In this document: positions 52,324 to 62,800 of the stretch, one piece after another
How the letters are laid out: every line of letters begins with the position of its first letter
Numbering within the stretch: the first letter of the stretch is position 1
The notes under the pieces: generated by a model
What the model was told of the DNA's origin: nothing
The model's database searches: none
The model's input: only the letters and a program-made list of their open reading frames with translations
Made by a program: the position numbers and the translations under genes
From: Pseudovibrio denitrificans JCM 12308
GTDB taxonomy: Bacteria > Pseudomonadota > Alphaproteobacteria > Rhizobiales > Stappiaceae
Direction of reading: 5' to 3'
Assembly (NCBI RefSeq): GCF_001310815.1
Contig: NZ_BAZK01000023.1
Location: forward strand, 1-64,000
DNA: 64,000 bases

Positions 52324-52554
52324 CAGCCTCTCCATTCCCCGAAATATTCAACAAATTACATCTAAGGGCATTTACTGAATACTATCAAGTGCCTACCGCA
52401 CCATAAAACTGGATATTTCCGGTTTGGATCACTGAGAAAACCTGAGCAACACGAAGACAGATCATCGCGACGTCCACCACTCAGGGGTTTATCATCATTT
52501 ACACCCACCATCTCAGGTTTTAGCGCTGTGCCGTACGGCACACCTGGCGCAAAA
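52324..52554. other. Intergenic region between dat and the trkA terminator
   Basis: About 230 bases with the promoter of the dat-hfq-hflX operon. It holds a 14-base palindrome GTGCCGTACGGCAC (52528-52541) of unknown use. I see nothing else. Confidence 0.5.
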
Positions 52555-52589
52555 TAAAAGAAAAGCCTGACACGATCCCGCATCAGGCT
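52555..52589 (-). terminator. Terminator of the ntr-trkA transcript
   Basis: AGCCTGA / TCAGGCT stem (52564-52570 with 52583-52589) followed on the minus strand by TTTTCTTTTATTTT. It is the strongest terminator in the window and ends the dusB-ntrBC/ntrYX-trkA block. Confidence 0.9.
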
Positions 52590-52651
52590 CCAAATCATTT
52601 CGGCTATGATGGTTCAGACCTCAAGAACCAAAATTATTTCAGTAATTCGCC

Positions 52652-54028
52652 CTAGAAGAACTCCAGAGATACGCGGAACATCTGCTCCACCTGACGAACC
52701 TTGTCCGCAACAGCGAAGATGACCACACGGTCATGCGCCTGAATGCGCTCATCACCGCAAGGTGTGATCACTTTTCCATCACGCAAAATACCGCCGATAC
52801 GGATCCCTTCTGCCAGCTCAACCTCTCGCAAAGGACGCCCAACAAGCGGCGACGTATCCAGCGCTTCCGCTTCAATCACCTCAGCAGCACCATTCTGCAA
52901 GGCATGCACCGCACGGATACGGCCACGACGCACATGCTGGAGGATCTTGGAGATCGTCACCTGACGCGGGTTCACAAAGGCATCAATGCCCAAAGCGTGC
53001 GCAAAGGCTGGGTAACTGGTGTTGTTGAGCAGCGACAGGTTACGCTCGCAGCCCATCTTTTTGGCCATCACACAGGACAGGATGTTCACCTCATCCTCGT
53101 TGGTCAGCGCCACCATCATATCGGAGTCTTCAACGTCCGCTTCCTGCAACATGACCTGATCCAAAGCACTGCCATGCAAAACCACAGTTCTGCGCAGCTC
53201 ATCAGCAATACGAATAGCCCGGTCGCGGGAATGCTCGATAATCTTTACTTTGGTTCTGCTCTGCTTACCCTCAAGACGTCGCGCAACGTAAGCACCAATA
53301 TTACCGCCACCAGCGATAAGAACGCGCTTTGCCTCTGGCTCTTCATGACCAAAGATGCTCAGCGTACGGCGCACCTGCCCGCGCTCACAGCACACATAAA
53401 CCAGATCACCTTCGCGCATCATATCAGAGCTGTGCGGAACGAAGACCTTGCCATCACGGGCAATGCCAACCACCACAGCAGACAGATCCGGGAACAGCTC
53501 AGTCAGCTGACGCAGTGGCGTATCCAGAACCGGACAGTCACCACCACAATCAATGCCAACAATAATCATGTTGTCGTCGGCAAAGCGCACAGTTTCCATA
53601 GCACCCGGCAGCGACAAGCGCCGCAGGATCATCTCACCCACCTCAATTTCAGGCGAAATAATCACGTCAATCGGCATGTTATCGCGCGAAAACAGGTTGC
53701 GATAATGAGATTGCAAATAGCTTTGCGCACGAACACGCGAAACCTTGATCGGCACGTTAAACAGCGAGTGCGCCACCTGACACGCGACCATGTTGATCTC
53801 GTCATACAAGGTCACGGCAATGATCATGTCAGCCTGGTCAGCACCTGCCTGTGCCAGCACATCCGGATGCGCACCATGGCCAATAAAGCCGCGCACATCC
53901 AGCGTGTCTCGAATGGCATGAACCAGCTGCGGACTGGTATCAATCACAGAAACATCGTTCTGTTCCGCAGCAAGCTTTTCGGCAATGCCGTACCCAACCT
54001 GTCCGGCGCCACAAATAACAACCTTCAT
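52652..54028 (-). CDS. trkA: Trk system potassium uptake protein TrkA
   Basis: TrkA is the NAD-binding regulatory subunit of the TrkH/TrkG K+ channel. The 458-residue product has two RCK modules. The first begins MKVVICGAGQVGYGIAEKLA, the second has RVLIAGGGNIGAYVARRLEGK, each with a Rossmann GxGxxG. TrkA-C domains follow each. It lies directly after ntrX, the usual alphaproteobacterial position, and ends in a strong terminator. Confidence 0.97.
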   Translation of the reverse strand: MKVVICGAGQVGYGIAEKLAAEQNDVSVIDTSPQLVHAIRDTLDVRGFIGHGAHPDVLAQAGADQADMIIAVTLYDEINMVACQVAHSLFNVPIKVSRVRAQSYLQSHYRNLFSRDNMPIDVIISPEIEVGEMILRRLSLPGAMETVRFADDNMIIVGIDCGGDCPVLDTPLRQLTELFPDLSAVVVGIARDGKVFVPHSSDMMREGDLVYVCCERGQVRRTLSIFGHEEPEAKRVLIAGGGNIGAYVARRLEGKQSRTKVKIIEHSRDRAIRIADELRRTVVLHGSALDQVMLQEADVEDSDMMVALTNEDEVNILSCVMAKKMGCERNLSLLNNTSYPAFAHALGIDAFVNPRQVTISKILQHVRRGRIRAVHALQNGAAEVIEAEALDTSPLVGRPLREVELAEGIRIGGILRDGKVITPCGDERIQAHDRVVIFAVADKVRQVEQMFRVSLEFF

Positions 54029-54066
54029 AATTCCAGTCCTTTGCTCTGCCTCTTAACGGTCACCGA

Positions 54067-55434
54067 TCAGGTGAGACCAAGAGACTTGAGCTTTCGGTGC
54101 AATGCTGACCGTTCCATACCAATATATTCGGAGGTACGCGAGATATTACCGCCAAAACGCTTAACCTGTGCTTGCAGATATTCACGTTCAAACTGCTCAC
54201 GTGCTTCACGAAGCGGCAAGGACATCAGCTCTTCACCACCGGAAGAACCCGGCATACTTGGCACGGTAGAAGCCACTTCCGCAGGCAGAAGATCAGCCGT
54301 AATCACAGCATCCGGATCCGCCCGGGTCAGGATCATCAAACGCTCAACATTGTTGCGCAGCTGGCGCAGGTTGCCCGGCCAGTCATGGGTCTGCAGCACA
54401 GCCATAGCATCTTCACCAATCCGGCGCATTGGCAGGCCGGTGGAGTTGGAAATCTGCTTCATGAAGAAGTGGATCAGCTGAGGAATATCCTCACGCCGCT
54501 CTTCAAGAGCCGGCACCCGCAACGGCACAACGGCCAGACGGTGATACAGATCCTCACGGAACAGACCTTCTGCAATGCGGTTTTCCAGATTGTAGGCACT
54601 GGAAGACAGAAGGCGCACATCCACCTTCACCTTGTTGTGGCCACCCAGACGGGTAAAGGTCTGGTCCACCAGAACACGCAGGATCTTGTTCTGCGTTTCC
54701 AGCGGCATGTCCGCAATCTCATCCAAATAGATCGTGCCACCATGCGCTTCTTCCAAAGCGCCAACCTTACGCGGTGTGGTTTCTGTCTCTTCAATACCGA
54801 AGAGTTCTTCTTCCATACGCTCCGGCGTAATGTTCGCAGCAGAAAGCACAACAAACGGAGACTTGGACCGCGGCGATGCCTCATGGATCGTGCGCGCAAC
54901 GGTCTCCTTACCTGAACCGGACGGCCCCGTGATCATCACACGGCTGTTGGTCAGGCAAATACGCTCAATGGTCAAACGCAGGTTATTGATGGACGAGGAA
55001 CTGCCCACCAAGTTGGAAACGTCACCAGCACGCTGTTTCAGTTCCTTGATCTCGCGCTTCATGGAAGAAGCTTCCAGAGCACGCTCGGTGATCAGAACCA
55101 GCTTGTCCGCCTTGAACGGCTTCTCAATGTAATCGTAAGCACCTTTCTTGATCGCAGAAACAGCTGTTTCCACGTTGCCGTGACCGGAAATAATCACGAC
55201 TGGCAGGTCTGGATTTTCTTTCTTGATCACTTCAAGAACTTCCAGCCCGTCAAGCTTGCTGCCCATCAGCCAGATATCGAGGATGATCAGAGACGGCCTG
55301 CGGTCCGCAATAGCAGCCAGCGCTGCATCGCTATCACCAGCGGTCCGCGTATTGTAGCCGTCATCCTCCAAAATACCGGCGATCAGCTCACGAATATCTG
55401 CTTCATCATCAACAATCAGAATGTCACTTGCCAC
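54067..55434 (-). CDS. ntrX: Nitrogen/redox response regulator NtrX (GTG start)
   Basis: NtrX is the sigma-54-family-like response regulator paired with NtrY. The 455-residue product has a receiver domain (MASDILIVDDEADIRELIAG; phospho-Asp in LIILDIWLMGSKLDG) and an AAA core with GPSGSGKETVART Walker A. It lacks the GAFTGA loop of NtrC: the region reads EELFGIEETETTPRKVGALEEA. The C-terminal Fis-type HTH ends SALHRKLKSLG. The absent GAFTGA is normal for NtrX and suggests no sigma-54 activation. The start codon is GTG. Confidence 0.96.
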   Translation of the reverse strand: MASDILIVDDEADIRELIAGILEDDGYNTRTAGDSDAALAAIADRRPSLIILDIWLMGSKLDGLEVLEVIKKENPDLPVVIISGHGNVETAVSAIKKGAYDYIEKPFKADKLVLITERALEASSMKREIKELKQRAGDVSNLVGSSSSINNLRLTIERICLTNSRVMITGPSGSGKETVARTIHEASPRSKSPFVVLSAANITPERMEEELFGIEETETTPRKVGALEEAHGGTIYLDEIADMPLETQNKILRVLVDQTFTRLGGHNKVKVDVRLLSSSAYNLENRIAEGLFREDLYHRLAVVPLRVPALEERREDIPQLIHFFMKQISNSTGLPMRRIGEDAMAVLQTHDWPGNLRQLRNNVERLMILTRADPDAVITADLLPAEVASTVPSMPGSSGGEELMSLPLREAREQFEREYLQAQVKRFGGNISRTSEYIGMERSALHRKLKSLGLT

Positions 55435-55452
55435 GGCTTATCACCACCATTC

Positions 55453-57690
55453 TTAAGTTTCATCTTTGGGAGTGGAAGGATCATCGAAACTGCGCAGTGT
55501 CAGTCGAACCATGGCGCCATGCCCGCCCTCGGCAACAGATGGCGCATCCAGCAGTTCAATACCGCCCCCATGATCTTCCATAATTTTCCGCACAATCGCG
55601 AGCCCCAGACCCGTCCCCTTCTCTCGGGTGGTCATATAAGGCTCCAAAAGCCGTGTGCGGTGTTCAGTTGGAAGGCCAATCCCGTTGTCGATCACATCAA
55701 TCGTGTGAACCGGCCCTTCCGAGTAAAGCTTCACCAGAACAGAGCCCTGCTCCGGATTTTCTTCTTTCGCCAGATAAGCCTCAACAGCCTCTGACGCATT
55801 CTTGATCACATTGCCGACAGCCTGCCCCACAAGGCGACTGTCAAATGTCGCCCGAACGGCCTCGCCCGGCACATCCGTCTCAAAGTGGATCTGCGAATTG
55901 GCAACGGAAACCATGAAGGTGGACTCACGCACCACAGAACGCAGGTCAGCAGATTCCATCTTCGGCTTAGGCATGCGCGCAAACGAGGAGAACTCATCCA
56001 CCATGCGCCCGATATCACCCACCTGACGAATGATCGTATCCACGCACTGGTCAAACACCTTGCGGTCATCATCCTCAATGCGCTTGCCATACCGGCGGCG
56101 AATACGCTCCGCAGAAAGCTGGATCGGCGTCAGCGGGTTCTTGATCTCATGCGCAATCCGGCGCGCCACATCAGCCCAGGCTGAGTTACGCTGCGCAGCC
56201 ACAAGATCCGTAATATCGTCCAGCGTCACCACAAACCCATGCTCAGAACGTGTTGCTTCCTCGGTCGTCACACGCACGTTCACAGTGCGCTCACGCCCTT
56301 TACGCATGATAGCAACCTGCGCCACCTGAGCACTATCCTTGCTTTCCTCAAGCGCCTTGGAAACAACCTCCTGAACCTCAGGGATCGTCTCATAAATTGG
56401 CTTTTCAAGAAGCTCTTCTTCTTCCTGGCTGAGAAGGCGCTTGGCGGATCGGTTGACCATGGTCACATCGCCTTCATCATCAATCCCGATCACACCAGAA
56501 GACACACCTGCCAGCACAGCCTCACTGAAGCGGCGGCGGCGATCGATCTGATCATTCGCTGCCAAGAGCGCATCACGTTGCCCACGTAGCTGACCAGTCA
56601 TGTTGTTGAAGGTCCGGCCAAGGTTCTCAAGGTCACCACTGGCTTTTGCTGCTTCAACTTCAACATAGTAGTTGCCTTTGGAGACCTGATCCGCAGCACC
56701 AATCAGATTGCGGATCGGCAGCACCAGCTGGTTCGCAAAACCAAAGCCAACCCAGATGGAAGACAGAAGCAAAACAAGCGCCACGCCCACATAAACAAGC
56801 GCAAAGGCCAGCTGCACCCCAAAGCGCCGCTGCTCCAGCTCTGCATACTCGTTGACCCCGGCTTCCGCCAGACGCTGATACTCAACCACACGAGGATCAA
56901 GCGCGCGGGTTACATATAGATAAAGATCCTCATAGGCAGACAGCTTCATCACACCGCCCACAAGGTTGGAAACGCCCGGCGCGATCAGAACCGGAGCCCC
57001 GTCTTCCGCCTGATTCATCGCCACCTGAGGCGGTAGCAGCGGCTCCACCTTCGGGTCGCGCAGCACGCGCATCACAACGGTGCCATCGTTCTTCAGGATA
57101 TAAGCGCCCAGCAATCCGCGCACCCATGTCTGGGTTTCAAAGAAGCGATCAAAGCGGGTCGGGTCATAAAAGTAAGAGTTACGGTTCAGATCCACATCAC
57201 TGGCCATGCCAATCAAAGTGGAGCGCAGGGAGTTCCCGTGCTCCTGAACATAAGCAGCCGCCACAGACTGCGCATTGGTGATGATGTTGCGCGTACGCGT
57301 CTCAAACCAGCGATCGAGCCCCTGATCCAGCGTAATCGTCGCCACCACCGCAACAATGAACGCTGGCAGCGCCGCCACAAGCGAGAACATGGTCACAATG
57401 CGCACATGAAGTCGGGCCGCAGCACGCCCACGGCGCCGCGCCTGCAACAGCTTCACCAACTCAAAGATAATCAGCCCGATGAGCAGCAGCACCAGCGCGC
57501 CATTGATGCCAAGCGCGATATAGACAACCTTTTCAGATGGAACGATAGGCGTTACACCCATCAGCACCAGAAAAGAAACCCCGATAGAACACAGCGCCAA
57601 CAACACTACTGTCAGGCCAAACATCCGGGATTTCCGCCCCTTAGCATCAAGCTTTCGGGTATGTTCTTCTGTTTTTGATCTGAAAATCAT
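55453..57690 (-). CDS. ntrY: Nitrogen regulation sensor histidine kinase NtrY
   Basis: NtrY is a membrane histidine kinase for NtrX. The 745-residue product has N-terminal membrane helices (VVLLALCSIGVSFLVLMGV, ALGINGALVLLLIGLIIFEL), a periplasmic sensor region, a HAMP domain and a PAS domain. The H-box VARRIAHEIKNPLTPIQLSAERIRRRYG and ATPase motifs VIKNASEAVEA and GTGLGLAIVRKIMEDHGG follow. Length is normal. The gap to ntrX is 18 bases, so the two are co-transcribed. Confidence 0.97.
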   Translation of the reverse strand: MIFRSKTEEHTRKLDAKGRKSRMFGLTVVLLALCSIGVSFLVLMGVTPIVPSEKVVYIALGINGALVLLLIGLIIFELVKLLQARRRGRAAARLHVRIVTMFSLVAALPAFIVAVVATITLDQGLDRWFETRTRNIITNAQSVAAAYVQEHGNSLRSTLIGMASDVDLNRNSYFYDPTRFDRFFETQTWVRGLLGAYILKNDGTVVMRVLRDPKVEPLLPPQVAMNQAEDGAPVLIAPGVSNLVGGVMKLSAYEDLYLYVTRALDPRVVEYQRLAEAGVNEYAELEQRRFGVQLAFALVYVGVALVLLLSSIWVGFGFANQLVLPIRNLIGAADQVSKGNYYVEVEAAKASGDLENLGRTFNNMTGQLRGQRDALLAANDQIDRRRRFSEAVLAGVSSGVIGIDDEGDVTMVNRSAKRLLSQEEEELLEKPIYETIPEVQEVVSKALEESKDSAQVAQVAIMRKGRERTVNVRVTTEEATRSEHGFVVTLDDITDLVAAQRNSAWADVARRIAHEIKNPLTPIQLSAERIRRRYGKRIEDDDRKVFDQCVDTIIRQVGDIGRMVDEFSSFARMPKPKMESADLRSVVRESTFMVSVANSQIHFETDVPGEAVRATFDSRLVGQAVGNVIKNASEAVEAYLAKEENPEQGSVLVKLYSEGPVHTIDVIDNGIGLPTEHRTRLLEPYMTTREKGTGLGLAIVRKIMEDHGGGIELLDAPSVAEGGHGAMVRLTLRSFDDPSTPKDET

Positions 57691-57962
57691 GAAACGCGAA
57701 CCTGCGCACCTGCGATAACTTTATTAATTTTGGAAACAGACTATTAGCACGAATTGTTGCCAAAATGCGACAATGGGTTTTATTAGTCACACTCTTGATG
57801 GGGAAAACCAGAGAGTCTCACCTTAAATGAGTTTTAGCTGAACTCATTTCACTCAAACTTTTCATCGTATAATTTACCACAATCTAAACTTGTAATTTCA
57901 TAAAATTCGACTGATAGTCGCGCCACGTTTCAACGCAATTTCAATGATATAGGTAGGTTTCT

Positions 57963-58913
57963 ATGTTTTTAGCACTTGCGCTTCTTGGCCTCTTATTGCT
58001 TGTAGCAGGCATAATCTCAATCATAGTTCCGCTCAAATTTATCGGAATTTCATCCCGTAAAAAGGCACTGATACCATTACTGGCGGGTTTTGTTGTTTTA
58101 GGAGTAGCCTCATCCCAACTTGACACTGAGCACAACCAGGCAGCCCAAGAAGCTGGCTTTGATAGCGTGAAAGACTATAGGCACGCTAAAGAACTTGGCA
58201 TCAGCTCCCCTGAAGAATATGCTCCAATCAAAGCAAAAGCACTCGCTGAAGAAAAAGCAAAAGCAGAAGCTATCGCAAAGGCTGAAGCTGAAAGAGAAAA
58301 AGAAGAACGAGCAAAACAGCTAGCACTGGATACACAAAAGGCCAAAGATGCAGGCTTTGCAAGTGTCGAAGAGTTCGAAGCCGCAAAAAAAGCCGGCTTT
58401 GATACCGCAGATGCCTACGCCGAACACATGAAGAAAGAAGCATTTTTCGCGGTACCTGCAGAACAAACACAGTTTGTAGCAGCAGTACAAAAGGCGACTG
58501 AAAGTTACCGTGCAGCAAAAAATGAGCTAGCTCAGGGCGGAACAAGATCAAAACGAAAAGAGAATGTTTGCGCAGTTCTTTCCAGTCTGGAAGTTCAAAA
58601 TTGGGTAGGACAGCTTGAGCAACTTACCTCCAACTCAGATGGACTGGGTGTTATCAGCGTGCGATTGGCAGACGGTGTTACCGTTAAGACTTGGAACAAC
58701 GCATTCTCAGATATCGGCGACAACACACTTATCGAACCTTCATCTGCATTGTTCTCTAAAGTTGCAGAATTGAGCAAAAACCAACGCATCAGGTTCTCTG
58801 GTCGTTTCTTTAGCTCAGATCTTGACTGCATCAAAGAACCAAGCATTTCTTTGCGTGGCTCTATGACAGATCCAGAGTACATCATGCGTTTCTACAATAT
58901 CGAAACACCTTAA
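57963..58913 (+). CDS. Membrane-anchored coiled-coil protein with duplicated AGF motif, unknown
   Basis: The family is unknown to me. The 316-residue product starts with two membrane helices (about residues 2-25 and 34-51). Then comes an Ala/Lys/Glu coiled coil (about 88-128) flanked by two copies of a 23-residue motif (64-86 and 130-152). The motif pattern is AGF-x-SV....AK..G....(P/A)..Y: AGFDSVKDYRHAKELGISS and AGFASVEEFEAAKKAGFDT. The C-terminal 120 residues form a separate domain with two Cys. It lies on the opposite strand between ntrY and ntrC, which are normally contiguous. The surrounding DNA is AT-richer, consistent with insertion. Confidence 0.7.
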   Translation: MFLALALLGLLLLVAGIISIIVPLKFIGISSRKKALIPLLAGFVVLGVASSQLDTEHNQAAQEAGFDSVKDYRHAKELGISSPEEYAPIKAKALAEEKAKAEAIAKAEAEREKEERAKQLALDTQKAKDAGFASVEEFEAAKKAGFDTADAYAEHMKKEAFFAVPAEQTQFVAAVQKATESYRAAKNELAQGGTRSKRKENVCAVLSSLEVQNWVGQLEQLTSNSDGLGVISVRLADGVTVKTWNNAFSDIGDNTLIEPSSALFSKVAELSKNQRIRFSGRFFSSDLDCIKEPSISLRGSMTDPEYIMRFYNIETP

Positions 58914-58931
58914 ATTTTGATCACAAAAAGC

Positions 58932-58959
58932 AAAATGGCGCCTGCAACAGCGCCATTTT
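58932..58959. terminator. Bidirectional terminator between the 57963 gene and ntrC
   Basis: AAAATGGCGC / GCGCCATTTT perfect stem with an 8-base loop. The T run works in both directions. It lies between the 57963 gene and ntrC, whose stop is at 58985. Confidence 0.8.
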
Positions 58960-58984
58960 GAAAATCTCACACGAATAAAATCGA

Positions 58985-60424
<1,440 letters not shown>

Positions 60425-60428
60425 ACTC

Positions 60429-61577
60429 TTAGTCCTCAATTCCAGAATGAACAATTGGCCCGGTAAAGGCAGGCATCAGAATGCGGAAGGTCGTGCCCCG
60501 AGTGCCGCTTTCACATTCCACCACGCCGCCATGATCACCCACGATCTTGGCAACCAGCGCCAGCCCAAGGCCAGAGCCATTCGTCTTTGTCGTGATAAAC
60601 GGGTCAAACAGATGTGGCCGCAGATCTTCTGGCACCCCATAGCCGTTATCGCGCACACAAAACTCAAGCGGCAGGCTCACACGCTCCTGCACACCCGGTA
60701 CAGAAAGGCGCACACCTGGACGGAAGGCCGTGGAGACAACAATCTCCGGCTCATTCACACCGCTGAGTGCTTCACTTGCATTCTTGATCAGGTTGATAAA
60801 CACCTGCACCAGTTGATCCCGATTGGCATAAACCGGCGGCAGCGATGGGTCATAATCCTCGACAATGCGCACCTTGGACGCAAAGCCGTTCTCCGCAACT
60901 CTCTTCACATGATCCAGCACCACGTGAATATTCACTGGCTCTCGGTCAATCGGACGCTCATCGGAAAACACTTCCATCCGATCCACCAGCTTCACGATCC
61001 GGTCCGTCTCCTCCATGATGAGGCGGGTCAGCGAGCGGTCATCTTCACTGGCTGATTGCTCCAGAAGCTGAGCCGCACCGCGAATACCGGAGAGCGGGTT
61101 TTTGATCTCATGGGCCAGCATGGCCGCAAGACCGGTCACCGTGCGTGCAGCACCGCGGCTGGTCAGCTGCTTATCCAGCTTCTCCGCCATGGTGCGCTCC
61201 TGAAACAGCAGCACAACACTGCCCGGAGCATCACTTAAGGGAGATGCGTGAATATCAACCAGCTTCTCCTGCCCGATACGCGGAGACCCAATATCCACCT
61301 TATACTCGTTGACCGGACCACCACGATCGCGAACCTGCGCAATCAATCCCAGCAGCGGACTGCCAAATGGTACGAACCACGAAACCTCACGGCGCTTCAT
61401 CACCGATAGGCTGGCGTGGAAGAACCCTTCCGCTGCACTGTTCGCACCAACTATCTTGTCATCTCCGCCCACCACAACAACAGGGTGCGGCAGAGAATCC
61501 AGAACGGCCTGCCCCGGCACACCATTACTCAGTGTAGCCTTGGCATGTGTTAGAGTGTCTCCTCCCGTCTCCAACAT
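60429..61577 (-). CDS. ntrB: Nitrogen regulation sensor kinase NtrB
   Basis: NtrB phosphorylates NtrC and is controlled by PII. The 382-residue soluble kinase has a PAS-like N-terminal part (LDSLPHPVVVVGGDDKIVGAN), H-box AAMLAHEIKNPLSGIRGAAQLLE, NASEALSGVNEPEIV and GSGLGLALVAKIVGDHGG. Its ATG overlaps the repaired dusB stop by one base (TGATG), so dusB-ntrB-ntrC are translationally coupled. Confidence 0.96.
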   Translation of the reverse strand: MLETGGDTLTHAKATLSNGVPGQAVLDSLPHPVVVVGGDDKIVGANSAAEGFFHASLSVMKRREVSWFVPFGSPLLGLIAQVRDRGGPVNEYKVDIGSPRIGQEKLVDIHASPLSDAPGSVVLLFQERTMAEKLDKQLTSRGAARTVTGLAAMLAHEIKNPLSGIRGAAQLLEQSASEDDRSLTRLIMEETDRIVKLVDRMEVFSDERPIDREPVNIHVVLDHVKRVAENGFASKVRIVEDYDPSLPPVYANRDQLVQVFINLIKNASEALSGVNEPEIVVSTAFRPGVRLSVPGVQERVSLPLEFCVRDNGYGVPEDLRPHLFDPFITTKTNGSGLGLALVAKIVGDHGGVVECESGTRGTTFRILMPAFTGPIVHSGIED

Positions 61578-62570
61578 CAGGCAGCGCTCCTCAAAGGTGT
61601 TTGAACAAACCAGTCATAAAGGGTTGCGCGCACCTGATCCGCGTCCAGACTGGTCATCAGTCCGCGCATGAACCTTGCGGCGCATCATCCACCGTCCGGC
61701 GGCCTCCAGATACCAACCCATGTGTTTACGGAAAGCCCGAACGCCAATCTCAAAGCCGTAGTGCTCCAGCATGGCGTCGTAGTGCCCCACAACAAGCGCA
61801 GCCAACTCTTCCCCATGCGGGTCAGCCAACCGTTCGCCTGTTTCCAGATAATGCGCAATGCGCCCCGGCACCCACGGGCGACCATAGGCACCACGACCCA
61901 CCATCACCAGATCAGCGCCGGATTGCGCCAGCATCTCATCTGCATCATCAAAGGAGCAGCAATCCCCATTAGCAACCAGCGGCACATCAGGAATGACATC
62001 CCGCACTTGCCGGATCGCACGCCAGTCCGCTTTACCTTTGTAAAACTGAGAACGTGTACGGCCATGCACAGTGATCATCTTCACACCCGCATCAACCGCG
62101 CGTTTAGCCAGTTCAGGTGCATTGATGGAAGTCTCATCCCAGCCAAGACGCATCTTCAGCGTCACCGGAACGGACACCGCCTCAAGCGTTGCCTCAACCA
62201 GCGTCATGGCGTGATCCAAATCTTTCATGAGAGCAGAACCGGAATAGCCCGAAGTAACCTTCTTCGCCGGGCAGCCCATATTGATGTCGATAACATCTGC
62301 ACCAGCTTTTTCAGCCATGCGCGCGCCCTCACCCATCCAGTGAGGATCCTTGCCCGCCAGCTGAACGATGTGAGGATCAATCCCCTCACCCTCAGCACGC
62401 ATCAACGATTCTGGATGTCCGGTACACAGCGCTTCACTGGCAACCATTTCACTCACCACCAGCCCAACACCGTAGCTCAAGGCAATACGGCGGAACGGCA
62501 AATCCGATACGCCGGACATTGGCGCAAGAATAACTTTGTTTTTGAGAGGGATATTACCTATCGTCAGCAT
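61577..62570 (-). CDS. dusB: tRNA dihydrouridine synthase DusB/NifR3 (apparent frameshifts near the 3' end)
   Basis: DusB reduces uridines in tRNA using FMN. The first part reads MLTIGNIPLKNKVILAPMSGVSDLPFR, DINMGCPAKKV and VHGRTRSQFYKGKADW, all typical. It ends with GVRAFRKHMGWYLEAAG, after which the open frame drifts. Two one-base additions, near 61698 and 61680, restore GTVDDAPARFMRGLMTS and LDADQVRATLYDWFVQTPLR. The repaired frame ends with a stop whose TGA overlaps the ntrB ATG, which supports the repair. A single insertion is an alternative reading. Repaired length is about 331, normal for the family. dusB-ntrBC is the conserved order. Confidence 0.88.
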
Positions 62571-62800
62571 TACGCATATTTCTTGAAAGAGCCTAGTTGC
62601 ACATCAAATGAGCAGCATATGAAGTTGCACATATTCTAACCAAACTAAAAATTTAGGCAAGGGAATATTAAAGAGAAGCTATTGAAGTGTTGAGCTTCGG
62701 CGCCAAATCCTCCAAAACCCTCACCAACACAGTTCCATAGAGTTGCTCTCTGCCACACAGGCCATGTGCAGCAGCTCCTACTCAATCAGGTGATCCAGTT

